Source: a virus
Length of the DNA: 28,083 bases
Virus record (IMG/VR): IMGVR_UViG_3300022929_000154
Span: 1 to 28,083 of that record
Direction: 5' to 3' (one strand)
Shown here: in pieces, positions 1 to 5,324 of the stretch
How the letters are laid out: each line of letters begins with the position of its first letter
How positions within the stretch are numbered: the stretch's first letter is position 1
Position numbers and translations under genes: made by a program
The notes under the pieces: generated by a model
Told to the model about the DNA's origin: nothing
The model's database searches: none
What the model saw: the letters and a program-made list of their open reading frames with translations, nothing else

Positions 1-175
1 CAACTTGATCGTTGTACTTAGCAATTTCGTCCAGCTCTTTTTCGATTGTATCGATCAAGTCTGAATGCTCTCCTACGCCAACCGGGTTTGTCAAAAAGAC
101 TTCGACATTTGCTTTATGCTTTTGGACATGACCCATAGCGTGGGCACGTACTGCCTGAAGTAATGTTTCTCTCAT
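1..175 (-). CDS. Small conserved T4-like phage protein (C-terminus cut by window edge)
   Basis: Reading on the minus strand from an ATG at 175 gives 58 residues that run off the left edge. The start MRETLLQAVRAHAMGHVQKH and the later segment NPVGVGEHSDLIDTIEKELD look like a small conserved protein found in many marine T4-like phages, with no known function (recollection of the family, not a search). A good Shine-Dalgarno, AAGGAG, lies 5 bases upstream. It is the first gene after tRNA-Arg(ACG). Mostly helical, no membrane segment in the visible part. Confidence 0.8.
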   Translation of the reverse strand, partial: MRETLLQAVRAHAMGHVQKHKANVEVFLTNPVGVGEHSDLIDTIEKELDEIAKYNDQV

Positions 176-195
176 GTTTTCTCCTTATACTACAT

Positions 196-271
196 TGGTG
201 CGCCTGAGATGATTCGAACATCTGACCTTCGGTTTCGTAGACCGATACTCTATCCGCTGAGTTACAGGCGC
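196..271 (-). tRNA. tRNA-Arg (anticodon ACG)
   Basis: The 76-nt minus-strand sequence folds as a complete cloverleaf. The acceptor GCGCCTG pairs with CAGGCGC, followed by discriminator A and an encoded CCA. The anticodon stem TCGGT/ACCGA holds the loop CTACGAA, so the anticodon is ACG. The T arm contains GTTCGAATC. It reads CGU (and CGC/CGA if A34 is deaminated to inosine by host TadA). Confidence 0.95.
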
Positions 272-298
272 ATTATCTACTCAGCGAGTCAGAAAATG

Positions 299-355
299 GG
301 GTGCCCTATCTCACTCTTATAATCGGGAGATTATTCTCTTATCACATCGACACCC
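299..355 (-). other. Stem-closed 57-nt element of unknown nature
   Basis: On the minus strand GGGTGTC at one end pairs with GGCACCC at the other (7 bp, including one G-U). Inside is a perfect hairpin ATAATC-TCCC-GATTAT. The G-U pair would become a C-A mismatch on the plus strand, which favours a minus-strand RNA. The 7-bp closing stem resembles a tRNA acceptor, and a real tRNA follows 27 nt downstream, but there is no T arm and the element is too short for a tRNA. The rest of the interval 272-465 shows no convincing gene, only minus-strand frames of about 20 codons. Confidence 0.3.
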
Positions 356-465
356 AACGTGATCGTATCTTACTTTAATTTATATGCTCTGACCCGTAGT
401 AAGAGACGTTTCAGAAAACGGTCTTTTTGCATCTTTAGGCATGGCTGGACCGGTACGCCATCTAA

Positions 466-726
466 TCAAATCTCTCTTATCAGTGTTGATCCCAACATGA
501 TAAGCATACTCGCATTAAGAATAATCAATGATCTATCTTTCCATCTTATCGATACCCAAAGCCACATCAGCGTTCCTAGAACTCCAGAAATAAGATCAAA
601 TGTTCTAAATTCTGGTCCTGCGCCTCTGAACATAACAGAGATTAAGATGAAGACAGTGGCTGCCCACTTAGCATACCAGTCAAAATTTTCTGGATACCAA
701 TTGTCATCAATTTTCTTGTCGCTCAT
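466..726 (-). CDS. Small membrane protein, unknown function
   Basis: 86 residues. Two hydrophobic segments at about 23-33 and 46-58 flank a conserved-looking WVSIRWKDRSLIILNAS, and a third hydrophobic stretch ends the protein, so two or three membrane passes are likely. Similar small proteins occur in marine T4-like phages; no function is known to me. The start ATG follows AGAAGGATTT. A strong sigma70-type promoter lies 33 bases upstream, making this the first gene of its transcript, which continues into tRNA-Arg(ACG) and the gene at the left edge. Confidence 0.8.
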   Translation of the reverse strand: MSDKKIDDNWYPENFDWYAKWAATVFILISVMFRGAGPEFRTFDLISGVLGTLMWLWVSIRWKDRSLIILNASMLIMLGSTLIREI

Positions 727-758
727 AAATCCTTCTATTGTTTCAATTTAATAGATAC

Positions 759-787
759 ACTATACTACATTATGCATCTTTTGTCAA
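759..787 (-). promoter_or_regulatory. Sigma70-type early promoter for the gene at 466-726
   Basis: On the minus strand an exact TTGACA (782-787) is followed after 17 bases by TATAGT (759-764), one mismatch from consensus. It sits in the only gap between the 35-residue gene at 795-902 and the membrane-protein gene. Transcription would begin near 752. Confidence 0.8.
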
Positions 788-794
788 GCACTTT

Positions 795-902
795 TTACAT
801 CCGCATATCTTCATACATGTCTGAATACAATCTATGCTTTGAGAGATCACCAGGATCTCTTGTTTCGAAGAATGCTTTTATCTTATTCCACAACTTCTTC
901 AT
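795..902 (-). CDS. 35-residue hypothetical protein downstream of tRNA-Leu
   Basis: ATG at 902 gives 35 codons: basic and aromatic start MKKLWNKIKAFFETRDPG, then a polar C-terminus ending YSDMYEDMRM. It starts only three bases beyond the CCA end of tRNA-Leu. Its Shine-Dalgarno, GGGAG at ideal spacing, is the 3' acceptor strand of that tRNA. A frame open upstream through the tRNA to 983 exists but is explained by the tRNA. The product is not recognised. It is probably real given the gene density and ribosome binding site, but short. Confidence 0.5.
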   Translation of the reverse strand: MKKLWNKIKAFFETRDPGDLSKHRLYSDMYEDMRM

Positions 903-904
903 TT

Positions 905-989
905 TGGTACTCCCACCCGGACTCGAACCGGGACGCTTTAAAGCCACAGATTTTAAGTCTGTTATGTCTACCGATTCCATCATGGGAGC
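905..989 (-). tRNA. tRNA-Leu (anticodon TAA)
   Basis: 85-nt class II tRNA with a long variable arm. The acceptor GCTCCCA pairs with TGGGAGT (terminal G-U), then discriminator A and encoded CCA. The anticodon stem ACAGA/TCTGT holds the loop CTTAAAA, giving anticodon TAA. The T arm has GGTTCGAGTCC. It reads UUA. Its 5' end overlaps the stop codon of the gene at 980-1189 and its 3' end supplies the ribosome binding site of the gene at 795-902. Confidence 0.95.
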
Positions 990-1189
990 ATATTATCAAA
1001 CTTAATCTTTTTATCGAGGTAAGACTCTTCCTCATCGCATTGGCAAAGTTTGGCATCTTGTTTAGCTATAAGCATGTCAAGCTTGCGTTCAATACCATCA
1101 CACCTTTCCATAACTTCAGCCATAATTAATCCAACTTCATCATTTGTGATTGAAGCTTTAAAGGTTGATGTGTTACGTGACTTGATCAT
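980..1189 (-). CDS. Small coiled-coil hypothetical protein
   Basis: 69 residues. The middle segment, VGLIMAEVMERCDGIERKLD and on to about residue 45, is a heptad-like amphipathic helix; the tail is charged and contains CQC. The start ATG is preceded by AAAGGA at seven bases. The last ten bases, including the TGA stop, lie inside the acceptor stem of tRNA-Leu, so mRNA and tRNA must share this end. It sits between two tRNA genes. No family recognised. Confidence 0.65.
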   Translation of the reverse strand: MIKSRNTSTFKASITNDEVGLIMAEVMERCDGIERKLDMLIAKQDAKLCQCDEEESYLDKKIKFDNMLP

Positions 1190-1209
1190 TATTGATCCTT
1201 TCTTAAAAT

Positions 1210-1286
1210 TGGCGTCCCCGACAGGATTCGAACCTGTGACCTACGGTTTAGAAGACCGTTGTTCTATCCAGCTGAACTACGGGGAC
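1210..1286 (-). tRNA. tRNA-Arg (anticodon TCT)
   Basis: 77-nt cloverleaf: acceptor GTCCCCG pairs with CGGGGAC, discriminator G, encoded CCA. The anticodon stem ACGGT/ACCGT holds CTTCTAA, anticodon TCT, reading AGA (and AGG). The T arm GGTTCGAATCC is canonical. AGA codons are plentiful in the surrounding genes, so codon-use supplementation is a plausible role. Confidence 0.95.
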
Positions 1287-1294
1287 ATAAAGCA

Positions 1295-1519
1295 TTAGAC
1301 AGACCAGTCTATCTTTTCATCGATTGCGTAGTGACAAGCTTGAATATAATCCCTATCTTCATCGGTCAGAACGTTAAAATACATTGAAAGCTTAGAGAGT
1401 AATTCTTCTAAGCGTTGGTAGTTTTCACCATCAGTCAGGTGAGCATTAGATTCCATTAAACGCTGGACTTCGTCCAGTCGTTCAACATTTCGGGCACGTA
1501 TGCCACTTGCGGCATTCAT
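1295..1519 (-). CDS. Conserved T4-like phage protein, unknown function
   Basis: 74 residues, acidic and helical. The segment SKLSMYFNVLTDEDRDYIQA near the C-terminus looks like a motif conserved in small proteins of marine T4-like phages. The start has GAGGT seven bases upstream. It lies nine bases before tRNA-Arg(TCT) and is likely cotranscribed with it. No enzymatic motif or membrane segment is visible. Confidence 0.75.
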   Translation of the reverse strand: MNAASGIRARNVERLDEVQRLMESNAHLTDGENYQRLEELLSKLSMYFNVLTDEDRDYIQACHYAIDEKIDWSV

Positions 1520-1533
1520 TGTTTACCTCACAT

Positions 1534-1755
1534 TCAGCCGTAATCTTTACGGTCTTCTTCATTATCGTATCCATATTTATACTCTTCAATTTCAGAGTCA
1601 GACATATTGATACTCTCAATTCTTTCACCTTTACCAGTACCTAATGGATACCAGTGTGGGCTATAAGCACGACCATAGTAAGCATCTGCGCTACCACGAT
1701 CTTGCGGACCACCATGAACTGGCAGTTGATTAGATTCAATTGGAACTATCGGCAT
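1534..1755 (-). CDS. Conserved small phage protein, unknown function
   Basis: 73 residues from ATG at 1755, chosen over an in-frame TTG at 1764 because the GGAG at ten bases suits the ATG and is too close to the TTG. It contains HGGPQDRGSADAYYGR followed by PHWYPLGTG and an acidic C-terminus ending KDYG, a pattern I associate with short conserved proteins of T4-like phages. No function is known. The start overlaps the upstream 56-residue gene by 20 bases, so translation is probably coupled. Confidence 0.75.
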   Translation of the reverse strand: MPIVPIESNQLPVHGGPQDRGSADAYYGRAYSPHWYPLGTGKGERIESINMSDSEIEEYKYGYDNEEDRKDYG

Positions 1756-1906
1756 TTTTCTCAAACTCCAAAAGTGATTGAACCTTATTCAGAAGCATAT
1801 TCTCTAGTGCTTCCATAGCCATTCGCTTCTCATCACTTGCACCTTCGTTTAGTGCTATAAGTGCATTCTGAAGGATGGTTATCTCTTCGACAGTTTCGGC
1901 GTTCAT
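1736..1906 (-). CDS. 56-residue helical hypothetical protein
   Basis: ATG at 1906, preceded by GAGGAG at seven bases, opens 56 codons to TGA at 1736. The protein is almost entirely helix-forming, with leucine and glutamate repeats (start MNAETVEEITILQNALIALN). Its start shares ATGA with the stop of the gene at 1903-2025, and its end overlaps the next gene, so it is one link of a chain of translationally coupled small genes. Confidence 0.65.
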   Translation of the reverse strand: MNAETVEEITILQNALIALNEGASDEKRMAMEALENMLLNKVQSLLEFEKNADSSN

Positions 1907-2025
1907 ACGCTCATCTCCTCGAACTTAGCCCAAGCATAAGCTTCGGCTTGTTCGTCACTTAGCCCTAACTCAAGACCCTCTAGAAAGAGGTTCTCAAGCA
2001 GGCTATCATTATATAAATTAGACAT
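1903..2025 (-). CDS. 40-residue acidic hypothetical protein
   Basis: ATG at 2025, with AAGGAG at five to six bases, opens 40 codons. The C-terminal half reads LGLSDEQAEAYAWAKFEEM, a motif I recall from short proteins of marine T4-like phages (a helix-turn-helix-like pair of helices, function unknown). Its stop overlaps the next start as ATGA. Confidence 0.65.
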   Translation of the reverse strand: MSNLYNDSLLENLFLEGLELGLSDEQAEAYAWAKFEEMSV

Positions 2026-2034
2026 CAAATCTCC

Positions 2035-2379
2035 TTACAAGTAAGCAGGGCCGGTCCAGTTGACCCAAGTTAAATCGTTAAACACGTTGCCTCTTGCTTT
2101 GTTTCTAGCAGGGGCAGCCCAACCAGCGGCTTTCAAGATGTCACCAGCTTTAAACTTGGCATCATCTGCTTTCATCACAAAGCCCCAAACACTGCCACCA
2201 GTGATCACTTTGATGTACTTTCTGCCTTCTTCGTAGTGAAGACCTTCGTTGAACTCGGCAATCATATTGTGATTGATCTCTGTGAGTTCTTCGTTGCCTC
2301 TGGCATACGCACATCTCTGCGTCCACTGGAGGTAATCTTTCTTGATTTCTTCAAGCAGGTTTGTTATCGCTTCATTCAT
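2035..2379 (-). CDS. Conserved T4-like phage protein, unknown function
   Basis: 114 residues. The start was set at ATG 2379 because a full AAGGAG lies six bases before it and a strong promoter sits just upstream; the longer open frame to 2589 runs back through that promoter and another gene. The C-terminal half contains KYIKVITGGSVWGFVM, then FKAGDILKAAGWAAPARNKA and RGNVF, ending WTGPAYL. This block is characteristic of a small protein common in T4-like marine phages. No catalytic motif is evident; it may be a small beta-rich binding protein. Confidence 0.8.
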   Translation of the reverse strand: MNEAITNLLEEIKKDYLQWTQRCAYARGNEELTEINHNMIAEFNEGLHYEEGRKYIKVITGGSVWGFVMKADDAKFKAGDILKAAGWAAPARNKARGNVFNDLTWVNWTGPAYL

Positions 2380-2409
2380 ATCTAACTCCTTGTCTTTCAT
2401 TATGTACAT

Positions 2410-2438
2410 ATTATCACATATAAAATGGATAATGTCAA
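2410..2438 (-). promoter_or_regulatory. Sigma70-type early promoter for the gene at 2035-2379
   Basis: Minus strand: exact TTGACA (2433-2438), 17-base spacer, then GATAAT (2410-2415). The TGA inside TTGACA is also the stop codon of the upstream gene at 2435-2638, so coding end and promoter share bases. Confidence 0.8.
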
Positions 2439-2638
2439 CCCCTTTTTTCAAATAAATTTGGGAATTGTACAAAAAGTTCTGACCCATCAATGAGGGAGTA
2501 TTCCTCACCATCAAAGCAGGTAGCTTGAATATCAGTGCCATACTTAGCACGTGTAGAGACGATGGTGCCCATACCTGGTACCACAACATCGGTGCAGTTC
2601 CAGAGGGAATTCATAAAAGATTTGAATTGCTCAGTCAT
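2435..2638 (-). CDS. Hypothetical protein, 67 residues
   Basis: Starts MTEQFKSFMNSLWNCTD with GGAG nine bases upstream. The middle alternates short hydrophobic and polar runs (VVVPGMGTIVSTR, then CFDGEEYSLIDGSE), suggesting a small beta-barrel or strand-rich fold. No family recognised. It follows the gene at 2640-2879 with one base between them and both likely come from the promoter at 2911-2939. Its TGA stop overlaps the -35 box of the next promoter. Confidence 0.65.
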   Translation of the reverse strand: MTEQFKSFMNSLWNCTDVVVPGMGTIVSTRAKYGTDIQATCFDGEEYSLIDGSELFVQFPNLFEKRG

Positions 2639-2639
2639 A

Positions 2640-2879
2640 TCAAACTCCAGACATTTCGAATTTTTTCACACCGGCTTCCCACAATTCAATTGCGGCATCA
2701 TCGTTTTCAAAGCCGTACTCGCTGGCAAAGTCTACAGAAGACGAAGCAAAGACTGACTCTGCAAGACCGTATTCTTGGATGAAGTAGCAGATTGATTTTG
2801 CAGTACTCGCTTCGGCAACCATGTTGTCACCGTCAAACATCTGAATCATGGCGTTATCTGCTGAAATAAAATCTATCAT
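2640..2879 (-). CDS. Acidic hypothetical protein, 79 residues
   Basis: First gene after the promoter at 2911-2939. Strongly acidic with alternating helix segments, for example NMVAEASTAKSICYFIQEYG and the C-terminal ELWEAGVKKFEMSGV. The ribosome binding site is weak (GAGAAAG about nine bases away). The stop is one base before the start of the gene at 2435-2638. No family recognised; it could be a small inhibitory or DNA-mimic-like protein, but only its acidity suggests that. Confidence 0.6.
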   Translation of the reverse strand: MIDFISADNAMIQMFDGDNMVAEASTAKSICYFIQEYGLAESVFASSSVDFASEYGFENDDAAIELWEAGVKKFEMSGV

Positions 2880-2910
2880 TTTTGATCACTTTCTCTCTGA
2901 TTACTTATAT

Positions 2911-2939
2911 AAGGTATCACATCCGAATGGTATTGTCAA
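2911..2939 (-). promoter_or_regulatory. Probable early promoter for the 2640-2879 / 2435-2638 pair
   Basis: Minus strand: exact TTGACA (2934-2939) preceded by GGGG as in the promoter at 2410-2438, 17-base spacer, then TACCTT (2911-2916), which keeps the key T, A and final T of the -10 box. Weaker than its neighbours. Confidence 0.5.
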
Positions 2940-2958
2940 CCCCTAAAATGAACTTTTT

Positions 2959-3111
2959 TTACTTTTCTCGCTTATAAACGTTATAAGCTTCAGTAACAGT
3001 TAAGTTCTCATCAAAGCCTTTGTCCATAGCATCAACAAGCCATTCAAAGGTTTTACCGTAGAACTCAGTTGCTCTACGGGTTAAAACAGTTATTGCACGA
3101 TTATACTTCAT
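2959..3111 (-). CDS. 50-residue basic hypothetical protein
   Basis: ATG at 3111 (a second ATG lies immediately before at 3114; AGGA is six bases from the 3111 start) opens 50 codons, starting MKYNRAITVLTRRATEFYG and ending AYNVYKREK. Basic and helical, no membrane segment. The start lies within the last codons of the HD hydrolase gene, which suggests translational coupling. Function unknown. Confidence 0.6.
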   Translation of the reverse strand: MKYNRAITVLTRRATEFYGKTFEWLVDAMDKGFDENLTVTEAYNVYKREK

Positions 3112-3613
3112 CATTCTTCCTCATCTCTTCAAGTTCACCCATGACTTCAAGGGTATCCATAGCAATCAAAAGGCTAACAGTCTCTTCTTTAAACAAGTTC
3201 CAGAACTTTGGATCATGCTCTTCGATGCTCAGGCTGTTGTGAAACATATCAGCAGTCTTCAGGATCCGAATGATCTCGGGTGCTTCCCGCAACCGTGCTT
3301 CACACAACTCTTTCCGAAACTTTCGATTCCCAACATAGTTAGGAGTCTTAGTCAAGAACCAGACACCTTTCGCAATCTCATCACCGAACTTATCTTCGAT
3401 GTCTTCCATAGTCGCTACAGTGTCTTCGACTGTATCGTGGAGAAGTGCAACTTGAACAGCCATCATGATATCTTCTTCGCTGTAGCCTTTCTTGTCAAGG
3501 TAAATCTCAACAATGTCAGCAACAGCAACTGGGTGAGTAATATACTCTTCACCAGTGTACTTCCGTACTTGACCTTCGTGCATCTTAGTTGCAAATTTTA
3601 ACGCTTCGTACAT
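3101..3613 (-). CDS. HD-domain (p)ppGpp hydrolase-like protein (SpoT/Mesh1 type)
   Basis: 170 residues, the size of stand-alone alarmone hydrolases (Mesh1 family). All hallmarks of the RelA/SpoT hydrolase domain are visible: AxxxHxGQxRKxTGExYIxHP at residues 8-28, the metal ligands H27, H59-D60 and D122, the catalytic ED at 63-64 in LLHDTVEDT, and HN at 125-126. It would remove the 3' pyrophosphate of (p)ppGpp in a Mn2+-dependent way, blunting the host stringent response; action on another nucleotide such as NADPH is possible. There is no synthetase domain. It is the first gene after a strong early promoter. The start ATG lacks a clear Shine-Dalgarno. Domain assignment is firm; substrate is inferred. 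Confidence 0.88.
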   Translation of the reverse strand: MYEALKFATKMHEGQVRKYTGEEYITHPVAVADIVEIYLDKKGYSEEDIMMAVQVALLHDTVEDTVATMEDIEDKFGDEIAKGVWFLTKTPNYVGNRKFRKELCEARLREAPEIIRILKTADMFHNSLSIEEHDPKFWNLFKEETVSLLIAMDTLEVMGELEEMRKNDEV

Positions 3614-3648
3614 CAGTTAATAAGTCCGTTTCTCTCAATTACTTGTAT

Positions 3649-3676
3649 ATAATAACAGGTTCACGCAGAATGTCAA
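3649..3676 (-). promoter_or_regulatory. Sigma70-type early promoter for the HD hydrolase gene
   Basis: Minus strand: exact TTGACA (3671-3676), 16-base spacer, then TATTAT (3649-3654). The leader to the ATG at 3613 is about 30 bases. Confidence 0.75.
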
Positions 3677-3696
3677 CCTTTATTTTACACTTTTTA

Positions 3697-3810
3697 TTAT
3701 TTTTTACCGTCAAAGTAGTCTGTTAGCCAAACTGCTATGTACCATGTAACTACGGGTATACAGAACATAAGAATGAGGGCAAACTCCATAGATGTCATAG
3801 CTTCACTCAT
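3697..3810 (-). CDS. 37-residue single-pass membrane protein
   Basis: ATG at 3810 opens 37 codons. A hydrophobic helix, FALILMFCIPVVTWYIAVWL, spans about residues 10-29, followed by a short charged tail ending FDGKK. The start overlaps the last eight bases of the gene at 3803-3952, so translation is likely coupled. Small membrane peptides like this are common in phage early regions; role unknown. Confidence 0.55.
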   Translation of the reverse strand: MSEAMTSMEFALILMFCIPVVTWYIAVWLTDYFDGKK

Positions 3811-3952
3811 CCTCGATCTTATTGCCATAGTAATCGTGAGTTCCAGCTCTATAGTTCTGCTTTCGCTCTTCGATGATTAAGGCGCTTATCCACAAGGCTT
3901 TGGCGCCAAAGTACGTTATCACAGAGAAAAACAATATTTCTAAAATTCCCAT
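3803..3952 (-). CDS. 49-residue small membrane protein
   Basis: ATG at 3952 opens 49 codons. An N-terminal hydrophobic helix covers residues 2-27 (start MGILEILFFSVITYFGAKAL), followed by a polar tail with NYRAGTHDYYGNKIEDE, a tail I associate with small conserved T4-like phage proteins. It overlaps the genes on both sides (13 bases upstream, 8 downstream), forming a coupled trio with 3940-4158 and 3697-3810. Confidence 0.6.
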   Translation of the reverse strand: MGILEILFFSVITYFGAKALWISALIIEERKQNYRAGTHDYYGNKIEDE

Positions 3953-4158
3953 CTGTCTTTTCCTTTTGATTTATAGAGTGATTTGATATACCACTTATTT
4001 TTAGAGAAAAACTGCTGTGACGTATAGTTAACGCTTTTACCAGTCCAGTTGAACACTTCTATCTTGTGTTCTTGCCATAGTGCGTTGCACCAACTTCTAA
4101 AGTCTGACTGAGGAGTTGATAGAATGAAATCTTTATCAGTAACATCATTGTGATCCAT
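3940..4158 (-). CDS. Hypothetical protein, 72 residues
   Basis: The start was placed at ATG 4158 because AGAGGA lies six bases before it; an in-frame codon at 4176 has no ribosome binding site. It is aromatic-rich: WCNALWQEHKIEVFNWTGKS, then FFSKNKWYIKSLY, ending GKDRWEF. No family recognised. It is the first gene of a three-gene coupled unit transcribed from the promoter at 4191-4219. Confidence 0.65.
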   Translation of the reverse strand: MDHNDVTDKDFILSTPQSDFRSWCNALWQEHKIEVFNWTGKSVNYTSQQFFSKNKWYIKSLYKSKGKDRWEF

Positions 4159-4190
4159 AATTATTCCTCTTAACATATTTTAATAGTATA

Positions 4191-4219
4191 ACTATACACT
4201 ATTTTTTCTGTTTTGTCAA
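4191..4219 (-). promoter_or_regulatory. Sigma70-type early promoter, minus strand, in the divergent gap
   Basis: Minus strand: exact TTGACA (4214-4219), 17-base spacer, TATAGT (4191-4196). It drives the small genes leftward from 4158 and is back to back with the late promoter of the lipase gene. Confidence 0.8.
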
Positions 4220-4228
4220 CAACAATCT

Positions 4229-4236
4229 TATAAATA
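4229..4236 (+). promoter_or_regulatory. T4-type late promoter for the lipase gene
   Basis: Exact TATAAATA on the plus strand, 36 bases before the lipase ATG. In T4 this octamer alone is the late -10 element read by gp55-programmed RNA polymerase. Start of transcription would be near 4242. Confidence 0.75.
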
Positions 4237-4271
4237 CTTATAATATTAATACAAGCCCAATTGAGGAGATT

Positions 4272-5039
4272 ATGACTTCTATAACTAAACTATCCGTAAC
4301 CCAGAGATCATTGCTTTTTGCTAGACTATCAGCAATTGCATACTTAGCTCCAGAAGAAGCAAAGAAGTCAGCCAGATCACTTGGATTTACAACGACAGAG
4401 TTCTACAATCGTGATGGCGCTCAAGCATACAGATTTCAGAATAAGTACGATCTAGTTATTGCTTGCAGAGGCACTCAGCCAACAGAATTTGGCGACATCA
4501 AGGCAGACCTTCAGGCAATGCCAGTTGTAGCAGAAACTATCTCACGTGTACATCGTGGATTCAAAAAAGAAGTTGATGATATTTGGCCTATGATCTGCGA
4601 AGACATTGATCGTAAGCAAAATCTTTCACGTAAACTTTGGTTCTGTGGACACTCTTTAGGTGCGGCAATGGCTACTATTATGGCAAGTCGATGCAAGCAC
4701 GAAGAAAGATTAAATGACCCTGTTATGCTATTCACATATGGCTCACCTAGAGTAGGTTGGAAAGGATACTGTAATAGTTTAGGAGTTGTGCATCATCGTT
4801 GGAGAAATAACAACGATATCGTAACAACAGTCCCACTCAAGTTAATGGGTTACACTCATCATGGATTAGAGCATTACATCAATGCTTATGGACAAGTAAG
4901 AAATCCTACTGGTTGGCAAAGAGTGAAAGATAAGTTTCGTGGATTGTGGATGGGGCTAAAGCAAGGCAAAGTCGATTCATTCTCAGATCACAGCATTGAT
5001 GCCTACATCAAACACATTGGTGATCACGTAGGGTCATAG
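4272..5039 (+). CDS. Class 3 lipase-like alpha/beta hydrolase
   Basis: 255 residues, the only sizeable plus-strand gene here. It has the lipase class 3 layout: IACRGT (oxyanion region, about 63-68), VHRGF (93-97), the nucleophile elbow GHSLGAA with Ser128, FTYGSPRVG (154-162), the catalytic-Asp motif NNDIVTTVP with Asp182, and a likely catalytic His240 in SFSDHSIDAYIKH. There is no signal peptide or membrane helix, so the product would be cytoplasmic unless released by holin action. The ribosome binding site GAGGAG and a late promoter point to expression late in infection. Possible roles are damage to the host membrane at lysis or lipid mobilisation; the sequence does not decide. Its 3' end overlaps the convergent SET gene by 16 bases. 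Confidence 0.88.
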   Translation: MTSITKLSVTQRSLLFARLSAIAYLAPEEAKKSARSLGFTTTEFYNRDGAQAYRFQNKYDLVIACRGTQPTEFGDIKADLQAMPVVAETISRVHRGFKKEVDDIWPMICEDIDRKQNLSRKLWFCGHSLGAAMATIMASRCKHEERLNDPVMLFTYGSPRVGWKGYCNSLGVVHHRWRNNNDIVTTVPLKLMGYTHHGLEHYINAYGQVRNPTGWQRVKDKFRGLWMGLKQGKVDSFSDHSIDAYIKHIGDHVGS

Positions 5040-5311
5040 AAAGTATAGTTACATAGAATCTCTTCACCTGGCCATATGTCACGTTTGGCTACCATAAAGA
5101 ATCTACTATCCTTTCGCACTTTCTCAATATTATCATCAGTGGTACTATGATTGTAGAATGCTCCCAATGGAGTACGCATAATCTTTTCGCCCCAATAGAA
5201 GTGAGATAAGCCGATCTCTTGACCGGCTTCTATTTTCTCTACACACCATAGTCCAAGTCCGTGTATGCTTGACTTCTTGATTGTTACACAAGACGGTAGT
5301 GGAGTATACAT
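5024..5311 (-). CDS. Small SET-domain protein (putative lysine methyltransferase)
   Basis: 95 residues, shorter even than the viral SET protein of chlorella virus. It carries the SET pattern: SSIHGLGLW (15-22), the turn IEAGQEIG (27-34), the pseudoknot motif FYNHS (52-56) with a following N61, and the C-terminal GEEILCNYT (82-90) with the expected Tyr89. There is no post-SET cysteine cluster. SET proteins transfer methyl groups from S-adenosylmethionine to lysines; the target here is unknown. The start ATG has AAAGGA eight bases upstream. It is the last gene of the nucleotide operon and overlaps the end of the lipase gene. Confidence 0.8.
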   Translation of the reverse strand: MYTPLPSCVTIKKSSIHGLGLWCVEKIEAGQEIGLSHFYWGEKIMRTPLGAFYNHSTTDDNIEKVRKDSRFFMVAKRDIWPGEEILCNYTFYDPT

Positions 5312-5324
5312 CTTCTAGTCCTTT

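Noticed and set aside
404-428. Hairpin AGAC-GTTT / AAAC-G-GTCT followed by TTTTT on the plus strand.
   Set aside because: It has a bulge and only short stems, and no plus-strand gene ends here; on the minus strand, where the genes are, there is no T-run.
359-751. A 130-codon plus-strand open frame opposite the small membrane-protein gene.
   Set aside because: It is antisense to a better-supported minus-strand gene with a promoter and ribosome site, has no ribosome site of its own, and its composition is that of a reverse complement.
2035-2589. A longer N-terminus for the conserved gene at 2035-2379.
   Set aside because: The extension runs through an exact TTGACA promoter and the whole coding end of another gene, while the internal ATG has a perfect ribosome site and begins the conserved part.
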